A stretch of 64,000 nucleotides of DNA from Halorubrum salipaludis. GTDB lineage: Archaea > Halobacteriota > Halobacteria > Halobacteriales > Haloferacaceae. Both the position numbers and the translations under genes were made by a program. Below are positions 8,692-16,637 of this stretch, in pieces (position 1 is the stretch's first letter; every line of letters begins with the position of its first letter). The stretch is taken from the NCBI RefSeq assembly GCF_002286985.1, contig NZ_NSKC01000002.1, positions 434,001-498,000 of the forward strand, written 5' to 3'. Under the pieces are notes generated by a model, which made no database searches, was not told where the DNA came from, and saw only the letters and a program-made list of their open reading frames with translations.

Positions 8692-10116
8692 ATGACCGAC
8701 GAGCCGAGCGGCCGCAACCTCGACGGCGACGCGCCGGTCGCGGAGGCCGTCGTCGAGACGGAGGAAGCGACGATCACCGAGGACGCCGAGCTCGAGCGCA
8801 CCATCGGCCTGACGGGCGGCCTCGCCATCGGGATCGGGACGATGATCGGGGCCGGGATCTTCGTGTTCCCCGGCCTCGCCGGCGGCGAGATCGGGACGGC
8901 CGCGAGCGCCTCGTTCGCGGTCGGCGGGGTGATCGCGCTTCTCGTCGCGCTCCCGACCTCGGAGCTGGCGACCGCGATGCCGCGGAGCGGCGGCGGCTAC
9001 TACTTCATCTCGCGCGGGCTCGGGACGCTCGCCGGGACCGTCATCGGGCTGTCGCTGTGGCTCGGGCTGGTGTTCGCCACCGCCTTCTACCTCGTCGGGC
9101 TCGGGTACTACGCGCTCGACGCGCTCGCGCAGGTCGGGGTCACGGTCGGTGCGAGCTCGGAGGCCATCGTCTCCGCCATCGCCGTCCTCGCCGGCGTCGC
9201 GTTCACCGTCCTGAACGTCACCGGCACCGAGAACGCCGCGAAGCTCCAGAACGGCATCGTCGCGCTGCTGCTCTCGATGCTGACCGCCTTCCTCGGGTTC
9301 GGACTCTTAGAGGCGTTCGGGGTCATCGCCGTCGACACCCCGCCCGGGCAGGCCGCGGACGTCTGGGAGGCCGTGCCGATCCTCTCGGTCGCCGCGCTCG
9401 TGTTCACCTCCTACCTCGGGTTCGCGCAGGTCGCGACGGTGGCTGGAGAGATGAAGGACCCCGGACGGAACCTCCCGCTGGCGATGGTCGGCTCCGTGGT
9501 GATCGTCACGGTCATGTACGTGTTGACCATCTTCGTCGCGACGAACATCTTCACGCGGGACACGCTGTTGGCGTCCGGCGAGACCGCCATGGTCGAGGTC
9601 GGCCGGGCGCTCCTCGGGCCGGCCGGGGCGCTGGTGATAATCGTCGGCGGCCTGCTCGCGACGATGTCGTCGGCGAACGCGTCGATCCTCAGCACCTCGC
9701 GGGCGATCTACGGGGTCTCGAAGGACGCGCTCCTCCCGCGGTGGGCGAGCCGGATCAACCTGCGGTACGGCACGCCGCACGTGGCGCTCGGCATGGCCGG
9801 CGGCCCGGTGGTCGTGCTGGCGGCGACCGGCCAGGTGCAGCTGCTCGCCGAGGTCGCCTCCTTCCTCCACCTCATCATGTACGGGCTGATGTGCGTCGCG
9901 CTCGTCGCCATCCGCCGAGACCGGCCCGAGTGGTACGACCCCGACTTCGTCGTTCCCGGGGGACCGGTCATCCCCGTCCTCGGCGCGCTCGCCAGCTTCG
10001 GCCTGATCGCCTTCATGGACCGGCTCTCGATCGGCGTGGGGGCCGCGGTCATCGCCGTCACGGCCGGATGGTATTTCTACTACGCCCGCGACGTGGAACT
10101 CAAGGGGGCCCTGTAA
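8692..10116 (+). CDS. APC-family amino acid permease
   Basis: A 474-residue integral membrane protein with about 12 hydrophobic segments after an acidic cytosolic N-terminus of about 35 residues. The first segment has the APC motif GIGTMIGAGIFVFPG. It is a probable proton-coupled amino-acid or polyamine transporter. An ACTTAT box about 30 bp above the ATG supports a leaderless start. The stop overlaps the ATG of the UspA-like gene as TAATG. Permease plus Usp domain is a recurring haloarchaeal arrangement, the Usp part probably being regulatory. Confidence 0.9.
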   Translation: MTDEPSGRNLDGDAPVAEAVVETEEATITEDAELERTIGLTGGLAIGIGTMIGAGIFVFPGLAGGEIGTAASASFAVGGVIALLVALPTSELATAMPRSGGGYYFISRGLGTLAGTVIGLSLWLGLVFATAFYLVGLGYYALDALAQVGVTVGASSEAIVSAIAVLAGVAFTVLNVTGTENAAKLQNGIVALLLSMLTAFLGFGLLEAFGVIAVDTPPGQAADVWEAVPILSVAALVFTSYLGFAQVATVAGEMKDPGRNLPLAMVGSVVIVTVMYVLTIFVATNIFTRDTLLASGETAMVEVGRALLGPAGALVIIVGGLLATMSSANASILSTSRAIYGVSKDALLPRWASRINLRYGTPHVALGMAGGPVVVLAATGQVQLLAEVASFLHLIMYGLMCVALVAIRRDRPEWYDPDFVVPGGPVIPVLGALASFGLIAFMDRLSIGVGAAVIAVTAGWYFYYARDVELKGAL

Positions 10117-10955
10117 TGACACGAGTGCTCGTTCCCGTCGCGGTACTGGAGGGCGAAACGGTCTCGCCCGGCCTGATGTCGCTGCTCGGCACCGTCGACG
10201 TGACGGTGCTCGGCCACCACGTCCTGCCGGAACAGACGCCGCCGGATCAGGCGCGGCTCCAGTTCGAGGAGCGCGCCACGGCCGCACTGGAGGACCTGAG
10301 CGAGGAGTTCCGGGCCGCCGGCGGCGCCGCCGACCACCGGCTCGTGTTCACGCACGACCGCGAGCAGACGGTCCAGCGGGTCGCCGACGAGGTCGGGGCG
10401 AACGCGCTCGCCGTCTCCAGGCCGACCGGCGACGTCGAACGGGTCCTCGTGTCGCTCTCGGGCGACGTCGACGCCGACCGGATCCTCTCGTTCGTCGAGA
10501 CGCTGGTCGGCGACCGCGACGTCGGGGTCACGCTGTTCCTCGCGGCGGGGGCGGAGATGCCCGACGAGGCCGCGACGGACGACGCCGCGACCGACGACGC
10601 CGACCCGACCGATGCGACCGACCCCGGAGTGGCGGACGAGCAGAACGGCGCGGCCGACGGGAGCGACGGAGACGAAGCGCGACTGGAGGCCGCGGCCGAT
10701 CGGCTCCGCGAGGCGGGGATCGACGCGACCACGGAGCGAGCGACGGAGGGGTCGGCGTTCGACGCGCTGATCGACGCGGCCGCCGGCCACGACGCCGTCG
10801 TGATGGGGGAGCGCGCGCCCTCGTTCCGCTCCTTCTTCTTCGGCGACGAGAGCGGTCGGGTCGCGGCCGCCTCGGTCGGGCCCGTCCTCGTGGTCCGGAA
10901 CCGACCGGAGCCCGCCGAGGGCGACGCCGACGCGACGCCCGACGGCGAGGAGTAG
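10116..10955 (+). CDS. UspA-like protein coupled to the permease
   Basis: A 279-residue cytosolic protein with two Usp-like halves: TRVLVPVAVLEGE at the start and a second half ending GRVAAASVGPVLVVRNRP. A low-complexity acidic linker rich in Asp, Ala and Thr (about residues 150-185) joins them. The ATG shares one base with the permease stop, so translation is coupled. The second half contains DAVVMGERAPSFRSFFFGD, a variant of the Usp nucleotide loop. It probably regulates or stabilises the transporter; the ligand is unknown. Confidence 0.82.
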   Translation: MTRVLVPVAVLEGETVSPGLMSLLGTVDVTVLGHHVLPEQTPPDQARLQFEERATAALEDLSEEFRAAGGAADHRLVFTHDREQTVQRVADEVGANALAVSRPTGDVERVLVSLSGDVDADRILSFVETLVGDRDVGVTLFLAAGAEMPDEAATDDAATDDADPTDATDPGVADEQNGAADGSDGDEARLEAAADRLREAGIDATTERATEGSAFDALIDAAAGHDAVVMGERAPSFRSFFFGDESGRVAAASVGPVLVVRNRPEPAEGDADATPDGEE

Positions 10956-11007
10956 CGCGGCGGGACGCGGCGTTATTTAAAAGAGGTCTACCGCTCGTTT
11001 AAAACAC

Positions 11008-11436
11008 CTACCGTTTGCTTCGCACAGAGACCGTCTCCTGCTCGAACCCGTCGTCGTCGCCGCGCCAGCGCCACGAGCCGACGAACGGGTAGCCGTCGAG
11101 CGCGCAGATGACGTACGAGTGGTCGGGCCACGTGGCCCGCGCGGCGTCCGTCTCGCTCGGGTGCGTCGGCCCGGTCGGGTGCGAGTGGTAGAAGCCGACC
11201 ACGTCGAGCCCGTCGTCCTCGACCGTCTCGATGAGCTCGAACTGCTCCTCGGGGTCGATCAGGTAGCGGATCTCCGGCGTCTCGGCGACGTTCTCCGCCT
11301 CGTAGGTGCGCTCGACGACGCTCGGCTCGCCGTCGTCGCCGTGCCTCCCCGCGAGGACGCCGCAGATCTCGGCCTCGCCGCCCTCGTACGCGTGGTACAC
11401 GATGTCGTCGTAGACCGCCCGCGAGAGTTCGATCAT
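11008..11436 (-). CDS. JAMM/MPN+ metalloprotease (Mec/desampylase-like)
   Basis: A 142-residue MPN+ domain with the complete JAMM zinc motif: Glu23 in EAEICG, then HSHPTGPTHPSETD giving His84, His86, Ser94 and Asp97. Such enzymes cleave after the diglycine of ubiquitin-fold proteins: HvJAMM1 removes SAMPs, and Mec+ releases cysteine from CysO-cysteine. The ATG at 11434-11436 starts directly at the domain. The gene is divergent from a DUF302 gene. Natural candidate substrates are the GGR-tailed carrier at 7250-7513 or its cysteine adduct. Confidence 0.9.
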   Translation of the reverse strand: MIELSRAVYDDIVYHAYEGGEAEICGVLAGRHGDDGEPSVVERTYEAENVAETPEIRYLIDPEEQFELIETVEDDGLDVVGFYHSHPTGPTHPSETDAARATWPDHSYVICALDGYPFVGSWRWRGDDDGFEQETVSVRSKR

Positions 11437-11561
11437 GGGTGGTGTGAGGGGGCTCCGACCGATAAGTCCGTCCCGTCCGGCAAGCGACGCGCCGCGTCAG
11501 AGGTAGCGGCAGGGGTTGGCCGGCGCGGAGCCTTTTTACCGTCCCCTCCGGAAGCGCCCGT

Positions 11562-12026
11562 ATGAGCGACACCGCGGCGGAATCGCCCGCGCCAACCGCC
11601 GACGAGGCGCTGCACACGACGCTCGACATGCCGTTCGACGACGCGGTCCCGTTCGTGCAGATCGAACACGAGCTCGCCGACTTCGAGACGGTCCGCGTCA
11701 CCCGCCTCGACGAGATGATCGAGGGAATGTTGGGCCACGACGACGTGGAGCGCACCGCCCTGATCGTCGTCTGTCACCCGGAGATCGCGTACGACGCGCT
11801 CTCGATCGACCCGACGCTCGCCGGGATGTTACCGTGTACCACCCTCGTGTACGAACGCGAGGGCGACGACCGCGTGCACGTCCACCACGTGTCGGCGACG
11901 AAGGCGATCCGGGACCTGGGCTGCGCGCCGGGCGACTGCGACGACGCCGTCGACGACCTCGTGGAAAAGACCGGCGATCTGATGACGGTCGTCTGGGAGA
12001 ACATCGAGGAGCACGGCAAGGAGTAG
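11562..12026 (+). CDS. DUF302 family protein
   Basis: A 154-residue protein. Its central part (ADFETVRVTRLDEMIEG through HPEIAYDALSIDPTLAGMLPC) and its length fit the DUF302 family, whose members often bind small ligands in oxidative or sulfur-linked contexts. Cysteines at CTTLVYE and GCAPGDCDD could be redox or metal sites. A T-rich TATA-like box near 11533-11538 lies 24-29 bp above the ATG, so the mRNA is probably leaderless. Function unknown. Confidence 0.8.
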   Translation: MSDTAAESPAPTADEALHTTLDMPFDDAVPFVQIEHELADFETVRVTRLDEMIEGMLGHDDVERTALIVVCHPEIAYDALSIDPTLAGMLPCTTLVYEREGDDRVHVHHVSATKAIRDLGCAPGDCDDAVDDLVEKTGDLMTVVWENIEEHGKE

Positions 12027-12043
12027 CGCGGTTGAGGGTATTT

Positions 12044-12508
12044 TTAAATTCCTTCGACGCGCCTGAGCTTCTCGCGCACGTCCCCCGGCGTGGCGTACGG
12101 GCCGCCCTGCACGCGGTGGTCCGGAAAGAGGATCGGGATCGGGTTCTCGCGGAGCGCGTCGGTCACCAGCTCTAAGTCCTCCGGGTCGTCGGCGTCGAGC
12201 GCGGCCAGCCGCGTCAGGCGGCTGACCGAGACCTCCTCGCCGTAGGGGATCGTTTCGAGCGCCTCGAGGACCCCGCGGCGGTCGGTCGGCACCGTGAGCC
12301 CGGTTTCGACGTCGTCGAACGCGTCGCGCTCGCCGCCGACGTACGCCTCGATCCGGTCGAGCAGGTCGTGGTCGGCCGAGGCGTCGTCCGGCGCCGCCGC
12401 CGGGAACGACACCGAGATGACGCGACCGCCGGCGAAGCCGACCTCGACGGCCCGTTCGATCCCCTCGACGTCGCGGGCGAAGACGCCCGACGTTCCCGTC
12501 GTGTCCAT
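12044..12508 (-). CDS. MGMT/Ogt-like protein lacking the acceptor cysteine
   Basis: A 154-residue protein resembling the C-terminal domain of O6-alkylguanine-DNA alkyltransferase: [12 protein letters not shown] corresponds to the helix-turn-helix, and [22 protein letters not shown] to the active-site region. Real MGMTs have PCHRV; here the cysteine is aspartate (PDHRV). It therefore cannot repair by the usual suicide reaction, but it may bind alkylated DNA like alkyltransferase-like (ATL) proteins, in which other residues replace the cysteine. The ATG at 12506-12508 gives a compact protein with no export signal. Confidence 0.75.
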   Translation of the reverse strand: MDTTGTSGVFARDVEGIERAVEVGFAGGRVISVSFPAAAPDDASADHDLLDRIEAYVGGERDAFDDVETGLTVPTDRRGVLEALETIPYGEEVSVSRLTRLAALDADDPEDLELVTDALRENPIPILFPDHRVQGGPYATPGDVREKLRRVEGI

Positions 12509-12625
12509 ACCCGCGATCCGTGACCGCGACGGTTAAATCGACGGGAGACGCCGGCGTCGCGGGCCGCGATCGCGGGGGGATCGCCGGACGGGGCCCGTCG
12601 CGCAGGGACAACCGCGCCCGCAAGC

Positions 12626-12631
12626 CTTATG
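12626..12631 (+). promoter_or_regulatory. TATA-like box of the trp operon
   Basis: CTTATG lies about 28-33 bp above the trpC ATG, the spacing expected for a leaderless haloarchaeal transcript. Confidence 0.4.
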
Positions 12632-12643
12632 AACAGATACGTG

Positions 12644-12661
12644 CATTAGTGTACACTAATG
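12644..12661. promoter_or_regulatory. Perfect 18-bp palindrome over the trpC start codon
   Basis: CATTAGTGTACACTAATG is a perfect palindrome whose last three bases are the trpC ATG. It lies just below the TATA-like box, where the leaderless transcript should begin. A dimeric repressor bound there would block initiation, so it is a strong operator candidate for tryptophan control. The regulator is not in the window. Confidence 0.6.
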
Positions 12662-13501
12662 GAGGATCAATCCGAGCTGGCCCCGGCGGTCAGATCGATC
12701 CTGTCGGCGACCCGCGACCGGGCGGCCGAGGGCCGATCCGGCGAGGTCGCCGTCGATCCGCGCGGCCTGCGGGCGGCGTTCGACCGCGCGGAGGCGGACG
12801 GGCGCGTTCCCGTGATCGCCGAGGTCAAGCCCACGAGCCCGACGACGGAGGGGACCCGCGAAGACGACCCAGTCGCGCTCGCGGAGGGGATGGTCGCCGG
12901 CGGCGCGGCCGCGCTGAGCGTGCTCACCGAGCCGGAGCACTTCGGCGGGAGCACCGACACGCTCGAACGCGTGCGCGAGGCGGTCGACGTGCCGGTCCTC
13001 CGGAAGGACTTCGTCGTCGCGGAGTCGCAGCTCGACGCGGTCGAGAGCGACGTGGTCCTGCTCATCGCCCGGTTCGTGGGCGACGACCTCCCCGACCTGC
13101 TCGCCGCCGCCCGCGACCGCGGCTTCCAGGTCCTCGTCGAGGTCCACGACCGCGACGAGCTGGAGCGCGCCCTCGACGCGGGCGCCACGACGATCGGCGT
13201 GAACAACCGCGACCTCGCGGAGCTGGTCGTCGATCTCGGAACCTTCGAGTCGGTGGCGCCCCACGCCCCCGACGACGTGACGCTGATCGCCGAGAGCGGG
13301 ATCGGCTCGCCCGCCGACGTTCGGCGGATGCGCGCCGCGGGCGCCGACGCCCTCCTCGTCGGCAGCGCGATCATGGACGGCGACGTGACGGCGAACACGC
13401 GGGAGCTGGTGCGGGCGGAGGCCGACGCGGAGGCGTCGGATCCGGCCGAGACGGACGCGGCGGACGCGGAGCGGACGGAGACAACGGAGCACACCACATG
13501 A
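12659..13501 (+). CDS. trpC: Indole-3-glycerol phosphate synthase
   Basis: A 280-residue TIM-barrel enzyme converting carboxyphenylaminodeoxyribulose phosphate to indole-3-glycerol phosphate. Motifs [29 protein letters not shown] and [12 protein letters not shown] are those of TrpC, with catalytic lysines in the first two. The last 30 or so residues are an acidic tail. It heads the trpCBA operon, and its TGA overlaps the trpB ATG. Control is suggested by the palindrome covering its start codon. Confidence 0.95.
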   Translation: MEDQSELAPAVRSILSATRDRAAEGRSGEVAVDPRGLRAAFDRAEADGRVPVIAEVKPTSPTTEGTREDDPVALAEGMVAGGAAALSVLTEPEHFGGSTDTLERVREAVDVPVLRKDFVVAESQLDAVESDVVLLIARFVGDDLPDLLAAARDRGFQVLVEVHDRDELERALDAGATTIGVNNRDLAELVVDLGTFESVAPHAPDDVTLIAESGIGSPADVRRMRAAGADALLVGSAIMDGDVTANTRELVRAEADAEASDPAETDAADAERTETTEHTT

Positions 13502-14802
13502 GCGAGACCGACACGCGGACGACGGACGAGGCGGAGAGCGCGCGACGGCCGGGACGCGAGCGCGGCCGAGAGGACGGGAAGTTCGGCCGCTACGGGGGCC
13601 AGTACGTCCCCGAGGCGCTGATGCCCGCGATCGAGGAGCTGACCGACGCCTACGAGCGCTACGTCCTCGACAACGAGGACGGTTTCATGGACGAGTTCCG
13701 CGAGCGGCTCGCGGACTTCGGCGGCCGGCCGACGCCGCTCCAGCGCGCCGACCGGCTCTCGGAGCGCTACGACACGGAGGTGTACCTGAAACGGGAGGAC
13801 CTCGTGCACGGCGGCGCGCACAAGCTGAACAACGCCCTCGGACAGGTCCTCTTAGCGAAGTACATGGGCAAAGAGCGGATCATTGCCGAGACCGGCGCCG
13901 GCCAGCACGGCACCGCGACCGCGATGGCGGCCGCCCACCTCGACATGCCCTGCACGATCTACATGGGCGAGCGCGACATCAACCGCCAGCGCCCGAACGT
14001 CTTCCGGATGAAGCTCAACGGGAGCGAGGTGAAGCCGGTCACCACGGGCCGCGGGACGCTGAAGGAGGCCATCTCCGAGACGATGCGCGACTGGGCGGCG
14101 ACGGTGGAGGACACCCACTACGTGATCGGCTCGATCGTCGGGCCACACCCGTTCCCGGTGATGGTCCGCGACTTCCAGGCGGTCATCTCCGAGGAGGCGC
14201 GCGAGCAGTCGATCGAGAAGACCGGCGGCCTCCCGACGGACGTGGTCGCCTGCGCGGGGGGCGGCTCGAACACGATGGGGTCGTTCGCCGAGTTCGTCGA
14301 CGACGAGGCGGTCGACTTACACGCCGTGGAGGCCGGCGGCTCGACGCTGGAGGTCGACGAGGAGGCCGGTGTCGCCCCGAACTCGGCGTCGCTGTTCGCG
14401 GGCGACGAGGGCGTGCTCCACGGCGCGCGCACGAAGCTCCTGCAGGACTCCGACGGCCAGATCATGGAGAGCCACTCGGTGTCCTCCGGGCTCGACTACG
14501 CCGGCGTCGGCCCGGAGCTCGCGTACCTCGTCGACGAGGGGCGGGTGAGCCCGGTCGCGGTCGACGACGACGCCGCGCTGGAGGGGTTCCACCGGCTCTC
14601 CTCGACCGAGGGGATCATCCCGGCGCTGGAGACCGCACACGCGTTCGGGTTCGTAGAGGAGCACCACGAGGAGCTCGGCGAGCGCGTCGTCGTGAACGTC
14701 TCCGGGCGCGGCGACAAGGACCTCGACGCCGCCATCGAGGAGACGGACAAGCGCGACATCGCCGGCGCGCCCGACATGTCGATGTTCACGGGGGGGATCT
14801 GA
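13498..14802 (+). CDS. trpB: Tryptophan synthase beta chain
   Basis: A 434-residue PLP enzyme joining indole and serine. Motifs [29 protein letters not shown] (PLP Lys109) and the phosphate loop [10 protein letters not shown] are canonical for TrpB type 1. About 25 charged residues precede the conserved start. It overlaps trpC by ATGA and is followed immediately by trpA, so translation is coupled and a TrpAB complex is expected. Confidence 0.96.
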   Translation: MSETDTRTTDEAESARRPGRERGREDGKFGRYGGQYVPEALMPAIEELTDAYERYVLDNEDGFMDEFRERLADFGGRPTPLQRADRLSERYDTEVYLKREDLVHGGAHKLNNALGQVLLAKYMGKERIIAETGAGQHGTATAMAAAHLDMPCTIYMGERDINRQRPNVFRMKLNGSEVKPVTTGRGTLKEAISETMRDWAATVEDTHYVIGSIVGPHPFPVMVRDFQAVISEEAREQSIEKTGGLPTDVVACAGGGSNTMGSFAEFVDDEAVDLHAVEAGGSTLEVDEEAGVAPNSASLFAGDEGVLHGARTKLLQDSDGQIMESHSVSSGLDYAGVGPELAYLVDEGRVSPVAVDDDAALEGFHRLSSTEGIIPALETAHAFGFVEEHHEELGERVVVNVSGRGDKDLDAAIEETDKRDIAGAPDMSMFTGGI

Positions 14803-15723
14803 ATGGCGGACGCCGGCAACTCGGCCGCGATCGCCGAGGCGTTCGCCGACGGCCCCGCCTACGTCCCCTACCTCGTCGTCGGCGACCCGGACTACGACTC
14901 CTCGAAGGCGTACGTCGAGGCGCTCGACCGCGGCGGCGCCGACGTGATCGAGCTCGGGCTCCCCTTCTCCGAACCCATCGCTGAGGGGTCGACGATCCAG
15001 GAGGCGCTCGTTCGCTCGCTCGACGCGGGGATGACGCCGGACCGGTTCTTCGCGTTCGCGGAGGAGCTGGACGTCGACGCCGCCCTAGTGTGTATGACGT
15101 ACTACAACCTCATTTATCAGTACGGGTCCGGAAAGGCGCGAAGCGCCTCGGACGCGAGCGGTGAAACCGCGAGCGCCGGCCCGCGCCCCTTCGTCGAGCG
15201 CGCCGCCGCCGCGGGCATCGAGGGGCTCGTCGTCCCGGACCTCCCGGCGGAGGAGGCCGACCCGCTGCGGGAGGCCTGCGACGAGTTCGGGCTCGATCTG
15301 GTGTTCATCGTCGCGCCGACCACACAGGGAGACCGCCTCGACCGGATCATGGCCAACGTCTCGGGGTACGTCTACGTCCAGGCGCGGCTCGGGACCACCG
15401 GCGCGCGCAGCGACGTGTCCGACCAGACCACCGAGAGCCTCGACCGGCTCCGCGAGTACGACGTGCCGAAGGCGGTCGGGTTCGGCATCTCGACGGGCGA
15501 GCACGCCGAGCGCATCGTCGCCGGCGGCGCCGACGGGATCATCGTCGGCTCGGCGCTGGTCGACATCGTGGCCGAGGGCGTCGAGGACGACCTCTCGACC
15601 GCGGCGGTCGCCGACCGGCTGGAGGCGCTCTCGCGGGAGCTGAAGGACGGCGCGGAGCGCGGCTACGCCGCCCGCGTCGAGGCGGCGGAGGCGGCGGAAT
15701 CGACTCCGCCCGAGTCGCGGTGA
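14803..15723 (+). CDS. trpA: Tryptophan synthase alpha chain, with loop insertion
   Basis: A 306-residue TIM-barrel enzyme cleaving indole-3-glycerol phosphate. [19 protein letters not shown] holds the catalytic Glu; the other catalytic acid (Asp60 of the E. coli enzyme) is Glu here. Between NLIYQYG and PRPFVERA there is an extra stretch of about 17 residues rich in Ser, Ala and Gly, with no match in typical TrpA. Its DNA (about 15128-15177) is full of GGCGC/GCGCC and AGCG repeats like those in the intergenic elements. The ATG follows the trpB stop directly. It should be functional if the insert loops out. Confidence 0.94.
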   Translation: MADAGNSAAIAEAFADGPAYVPYLVVGDPDYDSSKAYVEALDRGGADVIELGLPFSEPIAEGSTIQEALVRSLDAGMTPDRFFAFAEELDVDAALVCMTYYNLIYQYGSGKARSASDASGETASAGPRPFVERAAAAGIEGLVVPDLPAEEADPLREACDEFGLDLVFIVAPTTQGDRLDRIMANVSGYVYVQARLGTTGARSDVSDQTTESLDRLREYDVPKAVGFGISTGEHAERIVAGGADGIIVGSALVDIVAEGVEDDLSTAAVADRLEALSRELKDGAERGYAARVEAAEAAESTPPESR

Positions 15724-15805
15724 CCCCGGCTTCGAGCCAATACGTCCCCGAACGAAACCCACTTACCTACGATTGCCACACTCTCACACAACGACCGACA
15801 CCAAT

Positions 15806-16597
15806 ATGACAGCAGGACTCTCGGCACGACTCGACCGCATCTCCACGAACGACCGATACCTCATCGTCCCCATGGACCACGGGCTCACGATGGGCGCCGT
15901 CGACGGCCTCGTCGACATCGAGTCGACGATCGACGGCGTGACGAGCGGCGGCGCGGACGCGGTGCTCACCCAGCGGGGGATCGCGCCGCGCGTCCACGAG
16001 CACAAGAACGACGCGGGGTACATCGTCCACCTCAACGGGTCGACGACGATTGGGCCCGACGAGAGCGACAAGCGCGTCACCGGGACCGCGGAGGATGCCG
16101 TCCGGGCCGGCGCCGACGCCGTCTCCTTCCACATCAACGTCGGCTCCGACCACGAGCCGGACCAGATCGAGGAGCTCGCGGAGCTGACCGCCGACGCCGA
16201 GCGCCTCGGCCTCCCCGTCCTCGCGATGGCCTACGCGCGCGGCCCGGGCGTCGACGAGACCGACCCCGAGGCGCTCGGGCACGCGGTGCGGCTCGCCGAG
16301 GAGGTCGGCGCCGACGTAGTAAAAACGGGATACTCCGGCGACGGCGACTCGTTCGAGCGCGTCACCGAGTCGACGCGGCTCCCGGTCGTCATCGCCGGGG
16401 GGTCGAAGGGGACCGACCGCGACACGGTGGAGATGGTCCGCGGGGCGATGGACGGCGATGCGGCCGGCGTCTCGATGGGGCGGTCGATCTTCCAGCACGA
16501 GGACCCGGAGGGGATCGCCCGCGCCGTGTCGGCGGTCGTCCACGAGGACGCGTCGGTCGAGGAGGCGCTCGCCGCGGGCGGGTTCGTCGAGGCGTAG
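15806..16597 (+). CDS. 2-amino-3,7-dideoxy-D-threo-hept-6-ulosonate synthase
   Basis: A 263-residue class I aldolase of the archaeal FBA/ADTH synthase family. VPMDHGLTMG is the signature start, VVKTGYSGDGDSF carries the Schiff-base lysine, and VVIAGGSKG is the phosphate loop. In methanogens this enzyme makes the precursor of 3-dehydroquinate. The second enzyme of that route lies at 18345-19517, and trpCBA precedes, which supports aromatic synthesis over glycolytic FBA. Upstream in-frame codons begin only with TTG; the ATG at 15806 matches the family start. Confidence 0.9.
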   Translation: MTAGLSARLDRISTNDRYLIVPMDHGLTMGAVDGLVDIESTIDGVTSGGADAVLTQRGIAPRVHEHKNDAGYIVHLNGSTTIGPDESDKRVTGTAEDAVRAGADAVSFHINVGSDHEPDQIEELAELTADAERLGLPVLAMAYARGPGVDETDPEALGHAVRLAEEVGADVVKTGYSGDGDSFERVTESTRLPVVIAGGSKGTDRDTVEMVRGAMDGDAAGVSMGRSIFQHEDPEGIARAVSAVVHEDASVEEALAAGGFVEA

Positions 16598-16637
16598 ACG
16601 TCGAGCCGTAGGCGTCGAGGCGTTTCGGCGGCCCGGC

